From: Calliphora vicina
Taxonomy: Eukaryota; Arthropoda; Insecta; Diptera; Calliphoridae
Direction of reading: 5' to 3'
Length of the DNA: 64,000 nt
Assembly: GCF_958450345.1 (NCBI RefSeq)
Contig: NC_088783.1
Location: 98,389,302-98,453,301 of the forward strand
This document shows positions 1 to 11,479 of this stretch, in pieces (within the stretch, counting starts at the first letter, position 1; each line of letters opens with the position of its first letter). The notes under the pieces were generated by a model, which worked only from the letters and a program-made list of their open reading frames with translations, searched no databases and was not told the origin of the DNA. The translations under genes were made by a program, and so were the position numbers.

Positions 1-260
1 AGGCTATCAGTTCTACAAATACAACAATTGGTCTTAACAAACGTCTAAAAACAAAAATGAAAAATTAAACAAATATGTATTAAAACTTAATGTAGTGTAG
101 ATAATTGTATAGTGAGGGCTTTACTTATTTATTTAAAAAATAAATATTTTGTTAATACGATTAGAATATGTAGATATTTAAATATAAAAACTAGCTTTGA
201 CAACTGTTAGAACCAAAAAGCCAAAAAAAAATTATCAGCTGTTTGACTGACTCCACCTTG
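1..260. other. AT-rich DNA without a recognisable gene
   Basis: No coding frame, RNA gene or terminal repeat is visible. It forms the left flank of the hAT-type element that starts at 261 and includes that element's 8-bp target duplication CCACCTTG at 253-260. Confidence 0.5.
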
Positions 261-1572
261 CAGTGATGTTAACCGTACGGTAATTACCGTATTGTACGGT
301 AATTTAGACCTCCGTACGGTAGGCAGGTAATTTCTACATTTGTACGGTAATTTTAAAAAATTTTGAATTTTTAAAAATTATATCCTAAACGTTATATTTC
401 CATAATGTGTCTACATATAATGTACATATTTCTCATTAAAATAATCATAAAACTTTGAGGATGATGATTACCAATTACCACTAGACAAAATATATCTACG
501 CGGTAAAGTAATCGCAAGTCTTTCAAGTATGGATATTTCAACATACAAATTAGTATTAAAAACTGATCGTAATAAATCCCCAATTGTTTGATACCAATAT
601 TTCTATAATTCCTTTAGTTTTGCATTTCCCAGAAGCTGTTGAAATGGATGAATTTAAATAAATAGATACGGAATTTATATTATAAGGCAAATAAATGATG
701 TTGATAAAAATGGCATTCTGCTGTTTTACAAACATGGTCCTATATTCAAAACCCACTATCTTTGATATTCACGAAAATTACTTTTTGATAGTAAAATGTT
801 CAGTAAAACAGCCCTCATCTATGGTGTGAATTCCTTACAACCTATTGTCTTTTGCTGTTTTATTTGCATTTTTGTTATTTCTCTATGTTATACAATTATT
901 TTTTTCCGAATGCAAAAGCCTCTATCTTTTCAAATAATTTTCAAATATTTTTTTTGAATAATTTCTTCTTGCAATTCATGTTTTCCTACTAATTTTTGAA
1001 TGCTGAACATGAATTTTACATTTTTCAATCATTTAAAAAATGAATTACCATGAAAATATTTTACCATTTTGTTTTTGGAAAATATAATTTCCATGGCATA
1101 ACAATTAATGGTTAAAGTTGGAGTTTGCTTAAAAAGTGTCTACTTTTAAAGTTTTTTTTTATCTTATGTTGTATTATTAGCCGTTATCTTAAATAAATCA
1201 CGTTAAAAACTGACAGATGACATAAATGAAATCAAAATAATTTAATTCTATTAAAATGCAAAATCCTCTATCTTTTCATTTTAATATACACATTGAATAT
1301 TTTGAGAAGAAAAACCCTCTAGCATACCGAATTTTAATAACTCAAGTAATACGCGACAAAAAACATTTTTTTTGGCTTTCCTGAAAAGTTGTTTTTTAAG
1401 ATAGAGAGTTTTGAATATAGGCCCTCGATATATTGAATTATAAAAATAAACCTGTTTCAATAAGAAAATATTATTATTTTTGTACTAAACTTTGGATACG
1501 GTAATTTTACTTAAAAAACGGTAATTTTTTTAGGGCTGTACGGTAATCGAAATTAAAAAGTTAACATCACTG
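261..1572. mobile_element. Non-autonomous hAT-type element with 8-bp TSD
   Basis: The element begins CAGTGATGTTAAC and ends with its inverse GTTAACATCACTG. It is flanked by an exact 8-bp direct repeat CCACCTTG at 253-260 and 1573-1580. A CA..TG terminus with an 8-bp duplication is the hAT signature. TACGGTAATT motifs recur near both ends, as subterminal repeats do in hAT elements. No transposase frame is present, so it would depend on a transposase supplied elsewhere. A second TIR element appears to sit inside it. Confidence 0.85.
735..1426. repeat. Nested TIR element, CTATATTCAAAAC family
   Basis: CCTATATTCAAAACCCACTA near 737 is inverted near 1397-1424 as a TCTTAAGATAGAG-like stretch followed by TTTTGAATATAGGCCC. 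Internal copies of CCTCTATCTTTTC occur near 920 and 1265. A related inverted pair bounds 54670-55912. No clear target duplication is seen, so the edges are approximate. Confidence 0.5.
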
Positions 1573-1580
1573 CCACCTTG

Positions 1581-2425
1581 TATAAATTCGCCTTGATCTT
1601 ATTTTTGTAAAAACGGCACGGCATTGCCGACACTTGCAGTACTAAACATAGAAGAACACTGCACGATGTAGCTAATTATTACGAGTTATGTATCATATCT
1701 TTTGTGAATAAAATTAAAAGTTGTGGACAGATTTTAATCATTTAGGGCTTGTTTTGTTTGGATGTTTTCTTTATGTGTGTAAAAAATTTCGAAATTTTTC
1801 TAAAAAATTATTTTCTTTATGCCACAAAAAAATTATATTTCTAAAACGACGGCGAAGATTAAAAACATGTTAAGCCTTACTTAAAGGTAAGTTTATTGCG
1901 GAATTTCGGATTTTCCAGCTTATTCAAGAAACTAAACTGGTTTTGAGTTACGCGAATATATGTTGTGCAACCTCCTCCATTTTCGAAATAACGGTATATC
2001 TCAAAAATACGAGCTAACATAAAAAACGGTTAGCACCACGGAATTCAGCGTACTCGAATTAGTTTAACACACTGGGTGCCCTTTTGACAGAAAAACAAAG
2101 TGTCAATTTCGTGCACAGTGGATACCTAGTGGTACCTACCACACACCATATACAATTGATCTAGTTCTCAAACTACATATATCTTTAAATTTGTGTTCGA
2201 ATTTTTATATTATTTGCAACAATGACTCATTAAAATTCCATGTTGTCTTCTTGTCTAGGTAGGATGGTTTCAGAAAACTGAGGCACTTGAATGCTTCTTC
2301 GAAACTTGAAAAATGTATTTAGTTCAGAAGACAGTATACTGTATTCTCAAGAGCGTTTGATTCCACAATATTTACACCACCCATAAAATCCGTTAAAACC
2401 CTTTTTGCAGTAATATTGGAGCTAA
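1581..2425. other. AT-rich flank with a dispersed repeat piece
   Basis: No gene is seen. Positions 1930-2000 (GAGTTACGCGAATATAT, then CCTCCTCCAT and AACGGTATATCTC) are repeated at 62735-62800, so part of this stretch belongs to an unnamed dispersed repeat. A short LINE scrap lies at 2340-2400. Confidence 0.4.
2340..2400 (-). pseudogene. LINE reverse-transcriptase scrap
   Basis: Read on the minus strand, this stretch encodes MGGVNIVES, nearly identical to MDGVNIVES in the larger LINE remnant at 47045-47425. It is a very short relic of the same LINE family and nothing longer can be supported around it. Confidence 0.4.
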
Positions 2426-2429
2426 GTGA

Positions 2430-2510
2430 TAACTACACAGAGAAAACAGATTCGTTGTGATTACCGAATTTGGAGCCAATCAAATGAGGGAATGAAACGA
2501 TTTTTTAATT
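2430..2510. repeat. Fragment of CACAGAGAAAAC-terminated repeat
   Basis: CACAGAGAAAACAGATTCG followed by ACCGAATTTGGAGCCAATC matches, in inverse, the right end of the element ending near 7489. Only one terminus is present here. Confidence 0.4.
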
Positions 2511-2579
2511 TCCTCCCGGGAATGAAAAAAGTCCGGGAAATTATGAACCCTATTCATAACATGTAATTTAACAACACAA

Positions 2580-2800
2580 ATAGCAGCCATCAATGTGGTT
2601 TTTCGGTTATGACCAAATCATAGGTACAACAAACTTCAAACTCTGCTGGTTGGTAACGATAACACAATAAACATAGCATACAGAGTAGTATTATTTTAGA
2701 AAATGTTTTGCTTGAAAAACAATAAAAACCATTGTGAAATATTAAGACATTATGACAATATGGCGTGATAAGAGACCTTGTGAATTGACCAAATGTTTGG
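2580..2800. repeat. Partial copy of GACCTTGTGAATTGACCAAA MITE
   Basis: The right half matches the MITEs at 45176-45440 and 63157-63427: CATAGCATACAGAGTAGTAT, CCATTGTGAAATATTAAGAC and the terminus GACCTTGTGAATTGACCAAA. The left terminal repeat is missing, so this copy is truncated. Confidence 0.6.
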
Positions 2801-3394
2801 AAACCATGGCTTATTCACTGCCTCACATGACAAGATCCTGACTGAGTTAGAATCAATGGAGGGACTTTACTTCCTTACTACTTTATTTCCTTCTAATAGT
2901 ACTTTTTGAATATTTGATAATAAAAAATGAAATTAAGCATTTATGGTTCTGACTGAATTAGAATTCAAAAGGGAATTTAAAGAAATTTTGTTAGTGGTAC
3001 ATTTCTGTTTTTATCCTGAAATGCGATTGAATAGAAATTAACCTAAAATTAATGAACAAAAGTTAAGTTTAAATCACAAATTTCATCAAGCTTATCCTCC
3101 AACAATAAATTTCAGTGAATTTATCAAATTAAAAATTGGGAATTTAGCATAAAACTATTTTACTAAAATACGTACGTTTACTTTATTCTAAAGGCCCCTT
3201 TTAAAATGTCTATGTTTATGAACCTAGGGTATTTTAGGGGTGATGCGTCATGACTTAATAATGTATGATTGAGATCCCCATCTTATGGGATGATAACTAA
3301 TGGTTTGTAGTGGTATGAAAACATACAATATCGATGGCAATCTTAAATTCTTAATACATAAATAAAAACTATATGAATTTTCCGTTATTAAACA

Positions 3395-3440
3395 ATTTTT
3401 AATTACGATTGGGGTGGTGAAGCGATCCAGGTCAGCTAGT
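3395..3440 (+). mobile_element. Helitron-like 3' terminus
   Basis: ATTGGGGTGGTGAAGCGATC followed by CAGGTCAGCTAG|T closely resembles the right end of the complete Helitron at 57907-62547 (GTGGCGAAGCG, GGGTCAGCTAG|T). The CTAG end with a following T is the Helitron pattern. No matching TC 5' end is visible nearby, so this is a truncated copy. Confidence 0.55.
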
Positions 3441-3545
3441 CTAAAATAAGAGTAATAAATATATGTATTTAATTTTATATATATATGAACAGAAATTAAG
3501 ATTTTGTACCATTTTTTAATTTTTAATTATTTTTGTTTATTTCAG

Positions 3546-3627
3546 ATAAATTTTATAAACTGGACACTACGACATTCGCCTGTATAATAGTAATACATAC
3601 TTCTGAGACCTTCAAGGGATTCTGAAC
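3546..3627 (+). CDS. Candidate terminal exon of an unidentified gene
   Basis: A pyrimidine-rich tract ending TTTATTTCAG at about 3536-3545 is followed by 82 bases open in the frame that ends in TGA. They encode about 26 residues containing KLDTTTFACIIVIHTSETFK. The next ~1.5 kb is AT-rich, has no long frame and ends with AATAAA signals near 5130, which resembles an insect 3' UTR. I do not recognise the peptide and no upstream exon was found. It could equally be a chance acceptor-like site. Confidence 0.2.
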
Positions 3628-5160
3628 GTTCTTTAATTTTAAGAAAACACAATAATAAAAATAATAATAACACAATGTCGTGGTATCTATGCTTCCTTTA
3701 GATTATTTACTATTTATTAGTTAACTACAAGAAGATGAAACAAGAAAAGAAACCAAAAAATAAAAAACAAACAAAACAAAACAAAAACACAACTGCATGT
3801 TTCGGGCCCAATAGAAAACTATTTTCGTTGGAAAGAAATCAACAAAAGAAAACAAAAAAAGCAAACAATTTGAAACGAATGGAAATGGAAATAGATGAAG
3901 AGAAGAAAAATGAAAATAAATCCAACCAAGCACTTGAAAATGCAACGAATTTAAAATGTTGCCAAACTATAAGTACATAAACAAATAAATACATAGATTA
4001 TATATACATACATATATAAATATATTTAAATAAATAAATAAATAAACAAATAAATGATTATTATATACAGATACATTAGAAAATGAATACATACATGCAT
4101 TCAAATGTATGTATGTTTGTATGTATGTGTGTACGTATATATGTATCTATTCGAGTATATAGGATAATAATTATAACAATATTGATGATTAACATTGTGT
4201 GATGATCATCGATGATTTTAAAAAAAAAACTTTTTACAAAATAAGACTAGATTTGTACAGATTAGAATTATACACTTGTAAATGTATGTAAACATTTAAA
4301 TAATAATAACAAAACAAAATAATAAATTTAAAACCAAATTTAAAAAAGAAAAACCACAAACTAAATGAGAATTATTATTATTATGAAATTATAATTATTT
4401 ATATATACATTAATACAACAACCAACCATTTGAAAATAAGTAGTTTTGTATCTAAGTAGCAATAAATTTTTAATACCCAATTGCAAGTAATTTTTTATTT
4501 ACCTACAACTATATTCATAACATACATAAAAATTCAAATTACATACTTATTTATATTTATAATCCTTTTTAGTTTTATTAAAATTTTATTTAATATGTAT
4601 ATGGGGGATTTCATGTCATGTGAACCAATTTTTAAAATCGTTGTTTTCCGATCGGCATTTGGAGAGTAAGTCAGACACAACAAGATCGGTCAAGAACTCT
4701 CTGATTTAGAGGGGGTCTGAAGGGACCCCCTGCGGGGATTGAAGAAATAGCTATCTAAACTATTTGGGACACATTTTGCTAAGAACAAAAGGTAATAAGT
4801 TACATGGATGAGAAAAAACACATGTTTGGCCAAAATGTCAAATTTTGACCCCCTCTAACTCAGAGAGTTCTTGACCGATCTTGTTGAAAAATAATGAATT
4901 ACTATTCTAGGTCTAACCTTGGTGCAAATTTCATCTCGAACGGGAGACTTCGATTTTAAAAGTTGGCTCACTTGACGTGAAATCCCCCATATACAAATTA
5001 GAGAAAACATTTTTTGGAATCATCAATCTTAATTTACATTCATATGTACATACTTATATAAGTATTTAAATATTATTATAATTTTGTTATTGTTAATTTA
5101 AATTCATTATTGCCAAGTGCATTGTATGTGTAAATAAAGAAAAGAATACAACAAATTTAA
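3628..5160 (+). other. AT-rich low-complexity stretch, possible 3' UTR
   Basis: The stretch holds A-rich runs of AAAACAAAAC type, TACATA/GTATGTAT microsatellites at 3990-4150, ATT triplets and several AATAAA hexamers, including one near 5133. Plus-strand frames here are lysine/asparagine-rich low complexity and not convincing proteins. A MITE is inserted at 4603-4988. It could be the 3' UTR of the candidate exon at 3546, but this is inference. Confidence 0.25.
4603..4988. mobile_element. MITE related to the DFAENY-type transposon
   Basis: The element begins GGGGGATTTCATGTCATGTG, ends CACTTGACGTGAAATCCCCC and is flanked by ATAT on both sides. Its arms share long blocks with the terminal repeats of the 4-kb transposon at 29959-34019: AAGATCGGTCAAGAACTCTC, GGGACACATTTTGCTAA, and GTTGGCTCACTTGACGTGAA (GTTGGTTCACTTGACGTGAA there). 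It therefore looks like an internally deleted, non-autonomous relative. It has no coding frame. Confidence 0.8.
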
Positions 5161-5469
5161 AAATAAAACTTCTCGCATTTTGCAATGGTGATACATAATA
5201 TTATTTAATTAATTATTTATTTAGTCTTTTACTGGACTAGCAACTTGATTTCAATTGTTACCAAAAACACTGCCGACTATGAGTTTACATTACCAAAACA
5301 TGAGATTTATTCATTTTAGTCCCAAATTTTAAAAACCGGTTAAACTAGTGATATAATAAACCGTTTAACCGAAAATCAACATTTGAAATTAACCGATTCG
5401 CAAAAAATCGAGATATCGAAGAAAAACCGGTTATCCGGTTTATAAACACTATTCATACGGTAGCTGATA

Positions 5470-5745
5470 TTTTGGAAAAAAATTAATGGCTAAATGGATT
5501 AAGTTTCCAGTAGTTTCTGAATATGAATCTATAAAACAAAAGTAAGTATTTTCTACATACATATGAAAATGTTGTGAACGATTTAGATTTTGGTAACGAT
5601 TTCCAGATTCTATGAAGAGACTGGTTTTCCTGGAGTGACAGGGGCAATAGACTGCACGCATATTCGAATTAAAAGACCAAAACAAGAAGTTGAGGGCTGC
5701 TATTTAAATAGAAAAGGCTACCACTCGAAAAATGTACAGCTAGTA
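5470..5745 (+). pseudogene. PIF/Harbinger transposase fragment (HARBI1-like)
   Basis: The stretch encodes KWIKFPVVSEYESIKQK, then after a short gap and frame change RFYEETGFPGVTGAIDCTH and NRKGYHSKNVQ. The GFPGVTGAIDCTH block holds the first catalytic Asp of Harbinger-type DDE transposases, and NRKGYHSKNVQ is the next conserved block. The gap begins at a GTAAGT-like site, so an intron is possible. A downstream part may lie beyond the insertion at 6047-9249. Stops and truncation show it is dead. Confidence 0.75.
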
Positions 5746-6391
5746 AGAATTTGGCTCATTATGATTTTTCTTACAATTATAGAAATAAAACAACAAAAAT
5801 ACACTTTCATATATGCGGCTATAAATTGAACAATTTTGGATGTTTTGCAAGGTTTGGTGGAGCAACGCATTACTCATATATGTATATGGGAAGGTTCGCG
5901 CATTAGCGTTTTATTGCAACAGCGGTACGAAACAGACAGAAACAATAATTCTTGGTTATTATGTACATGTTTTAATGTACTTTAAATTGCAATTTAACAT
6001 TCATTATTTCACTTTTTACTGGAAGGAAAAATTATAAATGCCTGCACTAGGGTTGCCAGACGGCCTGGAATGGCCTGGATTGTCCAGTTTTGTGTGTCTT
6101 GTCCAGTTTCCAGCTAAAACACAATTTGTCCAGTTAAAAAATAATTTCTTTCATTTTGCAAAATATTTTTTTTATTAATTATATTTTTTATTAATTAATA
6201 TTTTGTACAGAAAAAATTTGTACAGTTATAGAATATTGATTGCAAATGTATAGTCAGTTGTATTTTTTCCTTACAGTGATTAGTACCTAGCTAGCAACCG
6301 ACCGATTAATAAATCCTTACTATTTTAAAAAAGATTTCATCTCTCGAAACAAAACCTATACAATTAGAAGCAAATCAATTTTTAAAAAGTT

Positions 6392-7489
6392 CACACAGAA
6401 AACAAATCGATTGGAATTCAGTTCTGATTATAAATATTTAATAAATAAGACAGAAATAATATTGCAATTATAGATATTCTATATTCCTAACAGATTTCTT
6501 ATAGTTGGTATTGTAATACCACAATTACAATCGAATTGCGGTGCCAACAATCGGAAAACTGGTTAATTGAATTTGGTTTGTGTCTTTACTAAATTTTATT
6601 TAAAGTTTTCGGTTATAATAATTTCAATTCGGTGTTCTCTATCAATAGCAATTTTAGATTTTTTTACATTTTCCTTTAAAAAATTTAAATGTAATAAAAT
6701 ATAATATATTTTAAAGAACATATACGGATTATACAGAAAATATTTTGGATAATGACTATAAAATAGCAAGTTACGCTTTTCTGTGGGCTATAAATACATA
6801 AATATTTGTATATGTACATATTTTATGTAAATATGTATGTTTGTTTTGCATGTAAGTACATATTAGATAAAGATTTGTTGATGCACTAACGACAGTTTTT
6901 TATTATAATTATAGGTATCCTAACAACAATTAATTAATTGTGTCTGGTTCAGCATACACTATTAGAACCAACATGCTTATGGTCAACCGAATACTTTAAT
7001 TTGTTATTAATAAATCCTTGCTATGCTCCTAACAGTAATTTTTGATTCGATTTAACCTTGGTGTGATGTGCAATGACATGACGGATGAAATGTCTATAGT
7101 TTTTTACGTCAAACCAAAAACAATGAAGCAAACCACCAAAATACAAATACGAGAGTTACATCGGATTTATACAACTTCTATATAAGAAAAACATTATTGT
7201 CTTCATTCAACAGTATTTTGTTCCATCAGTTTTGATTATGTATATTTTAAATATTGTAAAATAAAAAACCAATAAATTATTTTGAATATAATAAGACAAA
7301 AACCACCAAAATGTTATTTAATTGCTCCAACTAATGTATCGGTGCTCTTCACCGAATTAATTTTTAAAACAGTTGCGTGTATCGTAAATTCAGTCATTGC
7401 AATCGAATTCAATCGATGGTACATGCAACCGACAAAATTCGATTGGCGCCAAATTCGGTTGTGACTATGAAACTGTTTTCTCTGTGTGA
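6392..7489. repeat. Candidate TIR element with CACACAGAAAAC ends
   Basis: CACACAGAAAACAAATCGAT on the left is answered near 7470 by GAAACTGTTTTCTCTGTGTG. The right end matches the fragment at 2430. AATCGAATT/AATTCGATT motifs recur in both halves. No coding sequence or clear duplication is seen and the pairing of ends is tentative. Confidence 0.35.
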
Positions 7490-8010
7490 TATTGCGTACA
7501 TAGAGCAATATGGTATCGGAGACGAAACAGTTTACAGCAATCCCTTTTATTGTGAGTTAACTTATCAAAGCTACCAAAGTTTTAGAAATATCAAATATAA
7601 TTGAGACCAAGATATTCCATGTTTTTTTTTTGAATTTTTAACACTGCGATCTTTGATATTTTTTACATTACTCCGAAAATTGACCTTTAACCTTTTGGAA
7701 TCCTTGTATTTAAAGTGGAATCAAAAATTATGTTGGTCTTTGAGTAGTTTCAATATTATGGGCAATTATGTGTATATAATGTTAGACAATTTTAACAAAT
7801 TTTCAAATCGCGATATTTTTGAAGTGGAAAGGGTTTCCGATGATTGATTTGAGGAACCCTCTGGAACCGTAATATGTGTGGTAATTTTGATTAAAATCGA
7901 ATATGTCAAATACAAAAATAGCAGTTTTCTGTCCGCTTTGATATGGGAGAATCCACTTGTGATATTAAAACAAAATTTTAAAATTTGGATTACAATAAAA
8001 CTAGATATAT

Positions 8011-8603
8011 ACACAGAAAAAAGTTTCAACATAAATATTATGATTTGATTTCATTGAATTCAATTCATAACATTTATAAATAATTTCTTAAATAGTATGA
8101 TTTTGTTCATATTTTATGTTTTCAAAAAATATTATTTCAATTTTATTTTTATGTTGTTCAAAAATGTTAGAAATTTTCCTTTGAAAATTTTTTCTTTTTT
8201 TATGATTTTTAGCTACAAAATGTGAAAATATGCGCGAAATTCACTAAATTTTGTTAAAAGGATGAAATACTTTAATGTTTATTGATGTTTTATTATGATT
8301 AATTATATTTTTTAAGTTTCAGATGTTTATAATTCGTCTTAATACATATGTATATTGGCCAATATATGGCTATTATGCAAAAATGTTTGAAATAATTCAT
8401 CAGATTATACAATTATAATGCAATTTATTATAAAATAGCATACAATTTACGTAAAAAAGCAAAAATTTCCGTCATGTACAATTTTATAATATTTACGAAT
8501 ATGTTCTTATTCTGAATGAAAATAGTTTGGGAAAAAAAGTCAAGTTCGATTAATAATATTTATTACAAAATTCATTCCAATTATGAATTTCTTTTTTCTG
8601 TGT
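8011..8603. mobile_element. MITE with ACACAGAAAAAAG terminal repeats
   Basis: ACACAGAAAAAAG at 8011 is inverted exactly as CTTTTTTCTGTGT ending at 8603. Subterminal ATTATGATT/AATTCAATTC motifs recur near both ends. There is no coding frame. Flanks are TAT-rich, so the target duplication is ambiguous. Confidence 0.65.
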
Positions 8604-9254
8604 ATGTATATTCAAAAAAAATTACACTTTTCTTTTATGATATGCGTTTTACGTTATTTTGAATTAATGTCTTCTATGAAATAATAAAATCTTAAATAAA
8701 AAAGGAGTTTAAAAGATACTTATTTAAATTTAAAAAAAATGTACTTATTAAATTTTCATAAAGATTGCCTAAAAAATTCTATTGCAACAAACTTATTAAA
8801 AAATATAAGGAAACTAAAATAGGGTAAAATACTATTTATTAATTAATTAATTAATTAATTACTGAAAGCGTTAACGTTATTTTGTTTAAGAAAATCATGC
8901 ACTTGATGATACGTTTTTTGAATTTTGGTTATAATTTGGTTATTTTTGAAAGTAAATGTTTAACATTTTTTACACATATGTAATATGATGTAGTAAATCG
9001 TAATCAATAATTAAATCAACTTCGAATTTTTTGATGATACGTTGTATTGCATTTTAGATGACGATATATATGTAGGACTCAATTTAACGTTTTTTTTATT
9101 TTTTAATTTATTTTTGTAAAAAAAACTTAACTTAAATTTAACTTTTTTGAACTATAAGTGCATTTTTAAATTGTCCAGTTATTTTTTAAAAATCCAGGTA
9201 AATTTTTCTTATGGTCCAGTTATTTGACTTTTGTTATCTGGTAACCCTAGCCTG

Positions 9255-9420
9255 GTTCTTCACAATTTTAGAAGGGAACATGGCTTAATGCGCGAAGATA
9301 CTGAGATAGTTCCACAAGACAAAGAAACTAATTTAATTAACGCTGAGGAGAACCAATACGGGATGCTTATCGTCTGCGCGAAAGTCTGAAAACAAGAATT
9401 TGTAGTAGAAGATAATTATA
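9255..9420 (+). pseudogene. Possible Harbinger transposase C-terminal piece
   Basis: Immediately right of the 3.2-kb insertion the plus strand reads NFRREHGLMREDTEIVPQD and then NAEEN and YRLRESLKTRI after a frame change. I infer this is the C-terminal end of the transposase whose middle lies at 5470-5745. The intervening catalytic part is not seen. Sequence support is weak. Confidence 0.3.
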
Positions 9421-9499
9421 AATCAATTAATATTTAATTGAAAAAAGAATATATGTATGTACATATGTATGTAAATAAGAAATTCATTTCATATGTACA

Positions 9500-10520
9500 T
9501 ATACATTAGGGTGGGTCAAAAATTTTTGAAAGGCTCAGCGATAAAAATGTGGCAAATGATGTAGCTAATATGTATCTATAATTTTATTGCAATGTGTCAA
9601 GTTTTACTGCCTCCGGATCGCGATTGAATTTTTAGAAGAATACATATTTTACATCACATTTATAATAATTTTTTATGCGAAATAAAATTAACTACTGATA
9701 CGAATATAAAATTTTACCATTCAAATTCGGATTCTTACTGTTACATTTCAGCAGAACACAGAACTATATTTTGATATCGAGTATGCGATTCGAATTTTTG
9801 CCCTAAAGTTGAATTTTACATAAAAAATAGGCATTTTTTGAATGGACCTGATCCCGTCGGTATCAAAAATTATAAATGTTTTTTTCATTTAGAATATTTG
9901 GCGTAAAGTTAGCTTTTCAAAAAGTACAAATTCATTATACATCCTCTTAGAAATTTTTTAGATAACTTAAAAAGAATAAAAGTACTTTTTTCCCCAAAAA
10001 ATTGCGAAAAATCGCCTTTTTTAATTTTTTTATATTCAAATGCATATAACTTTGGACTCAGTTATGATTTTTAAACACTTCTTTCTTTATTTGATATATA
10101 GATCTATTGTTAATCATATAAAAGAAAATTTTATAAAATCGGCGAATATTTGGAACCGCGGTCACCGAAAAACTGGAGTAGGGTGGGTAAAAATGTTGAA
10201 AATTAAATTTTCAAATGCGAATATCTCCTAAGCTATAACAGAGGTTTTATATAGTGCTCGACGAGGAGATTCTGTATGTGTATTTATAAATCGGAACACA
10301 AACGAAGAAATAGGATCATTTTAAAAATTGAACATACCCGAGGTGTCCTACTTTGGGAACCCCTGGCCCCGCTCCTGGTGGGGTCATGAGGTCCAAATTC
10401 AAAACTTAAACTCGACTACACTTCCTCTTTGCGCATGTGAAATTTCATTCAAATCGGCGTAAGGGTTTAGAAGTTACAGATTTATTTCCCTCTTTTTCCC
10501 GTCTTAAAATTACTACAAAT
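9500..10520. repeat. Dispersed repeat, CATACCCGAGGTGTCCTAC family
   Basis: The stretch contains TTTGATATCGAGTATGCGAT, GAATGGACCTGATCCC, CATACCCGAGGTGTCCTACT, GAGGTCCAAATTCAAAACTT and TAGAAGTTACAGATTTATTT. The same blocks recur in the same order at 44425-44945, and in pieces at 49480-49690 and 50290-50450. TAGGGTGGGT occurs at 9508 and 10179. No protein is encoded. Family and ends are unknown to me. Confidence 0.6.
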
Positions 10521-10529
10521 TTACTGGCT

Positions 10530-10682
10530 AATTGGTAAAAACTCGAGATTGAGTTTAGATTGCAAACTTTTGCTGTACAGCTCAATAATAAAACCCATAT
10601 GGTGCTATGGAATTCAATTATGGGGCACGGCCTCAGCTTCTAATATTGAAAAAAGTCAAAGATTCCAAAATAAAATATTTTC
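10530..10682 (+). pseudogene. Jockey-type LINE reverse-transcriptase scrap
   Basis: The plus strand reads SRLSLDCKLLLYSSIIKPIW then CYGIQLWGTASASNIEKSQ and RFQNKIF. This corresponds to the region after the catalytic core in jockey-clade reverse transcriptases. The equivalent block in the LINE at 35725-38313 is LSLNCKVILYKTVLKPIWT followed by GIQLWGTAS. Only about 50 residues remain. It abuts an oppositely oriented LINE gag fragment. Confidence 0.75.
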
Positions 10683-11479
10683 ACTATTGACCTGTATTTT
10701 AGTTTCATGAATCGTGTCTTTCTTGATTGGGATAACGTAAAAAGAGTTCTCTCCTATTAATGAGATCAGACTCTGAACCAGTGAATTTGAATTATTTTCT
10801 CTCAAGTAAATAGGGGGTGGTTTTGTAGAGGTAATTTTATTTACTGGTTCATCTGTTTCACATTCCAGAATAGAAAAACGATTTTCATTGTTTAGTATAA
10901 CAGGTTCACTATCCTTATATAATTTAGCCAAGGGTGCCGCTTTCGAAGACTTGGGACTTCGTGCCCGTTTTAATATTGTAACATACCGGTCCATTCCAAC
11001 CTGTATTTGGGATTTATTTTCTTTATTTAATGGTTGACTAATCTTGGGTATAGCGCCGCTTAATAGGTTAATTTTAATTGTTGTCGGTGTTCGGATTTCG
11101 TTTCTAAAGCTGATATTGCTAGCATACTTTCAGGCGTAAATAAAGTATTTTTATTTTTTGGTAACTCCAGGTTAACAGCTGTTGGGTTTTCTTTTGTTTG
11201 ACAATCATTAGTTGTTGACAATGCGGGGGAACAAGAACGAGCACGGATACCAGGCTTGGCGGTTAAAAACAAGTTATCATCTATTCTTTTGTTTGTTTTG
11301 TTTATATTTTTTTCATCTACATTAACTCTAACGTATGCATTTCTGCCGTTTACACTTACTGGCCTACCTAAACAAAAGCGTAAGACGGAACGTTTTTTTG
11401 CGCTTAGCTTTAAAGCTGAAATGCCATACCTAAACAATAGCGGCAACGCTACGTCAAACAATAAAAACAGGGTTATCAA
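10656..11479 (-). pseudogene. Jockey-type LINE ORF1 (gag) N-terminal remnant
   Basis: Minus-strand frames 11479-11060 and 10994-10656 form one decayed protein with a frame change near 11060. The second part carries NRFSILECETDEP, then PPPIYLRENN and SFYVIPIKKDTIHETKIQV. A PPPIYL-type start followed by a short alpha/beta domain is typical of the jockey gag before its zinc knuckles. The knuckles are missing because the fragment stops at 10656 against an RT scrap of opposite orientation. Confidence 0.65.

Larger units (their letters stand above)
6047..9249. mobile_element. Large non-autonomous hAT-like element with TAGGGTTGCCAGA ends
   Basis: The left end TAGGGTTGCCAGA pairs with the right end TCTGGTAACCCTA. 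TGTCCAGTT motifs recur just inside both ends (6076-6133 and 9170-9232), which suits a hAT element. Flanks are GCCTGCAC on the left and GCCTGGTT on the right, matching at 5 of 8 positions, so the duplication is only suggested. No transposase frame is visible. Further elements occupy its interior (6392-7489 and 8011-8603). It lies between Harbinger-like fragments. Confidence 0.6.

Noticed and set aside
3721..3980. Lys/Asn-rich plus-strand frame and its minus-strand Phe-rich shadow
   Set aside because: Low-complexity A-rich DNA explains both, and no conserved domain is visible.
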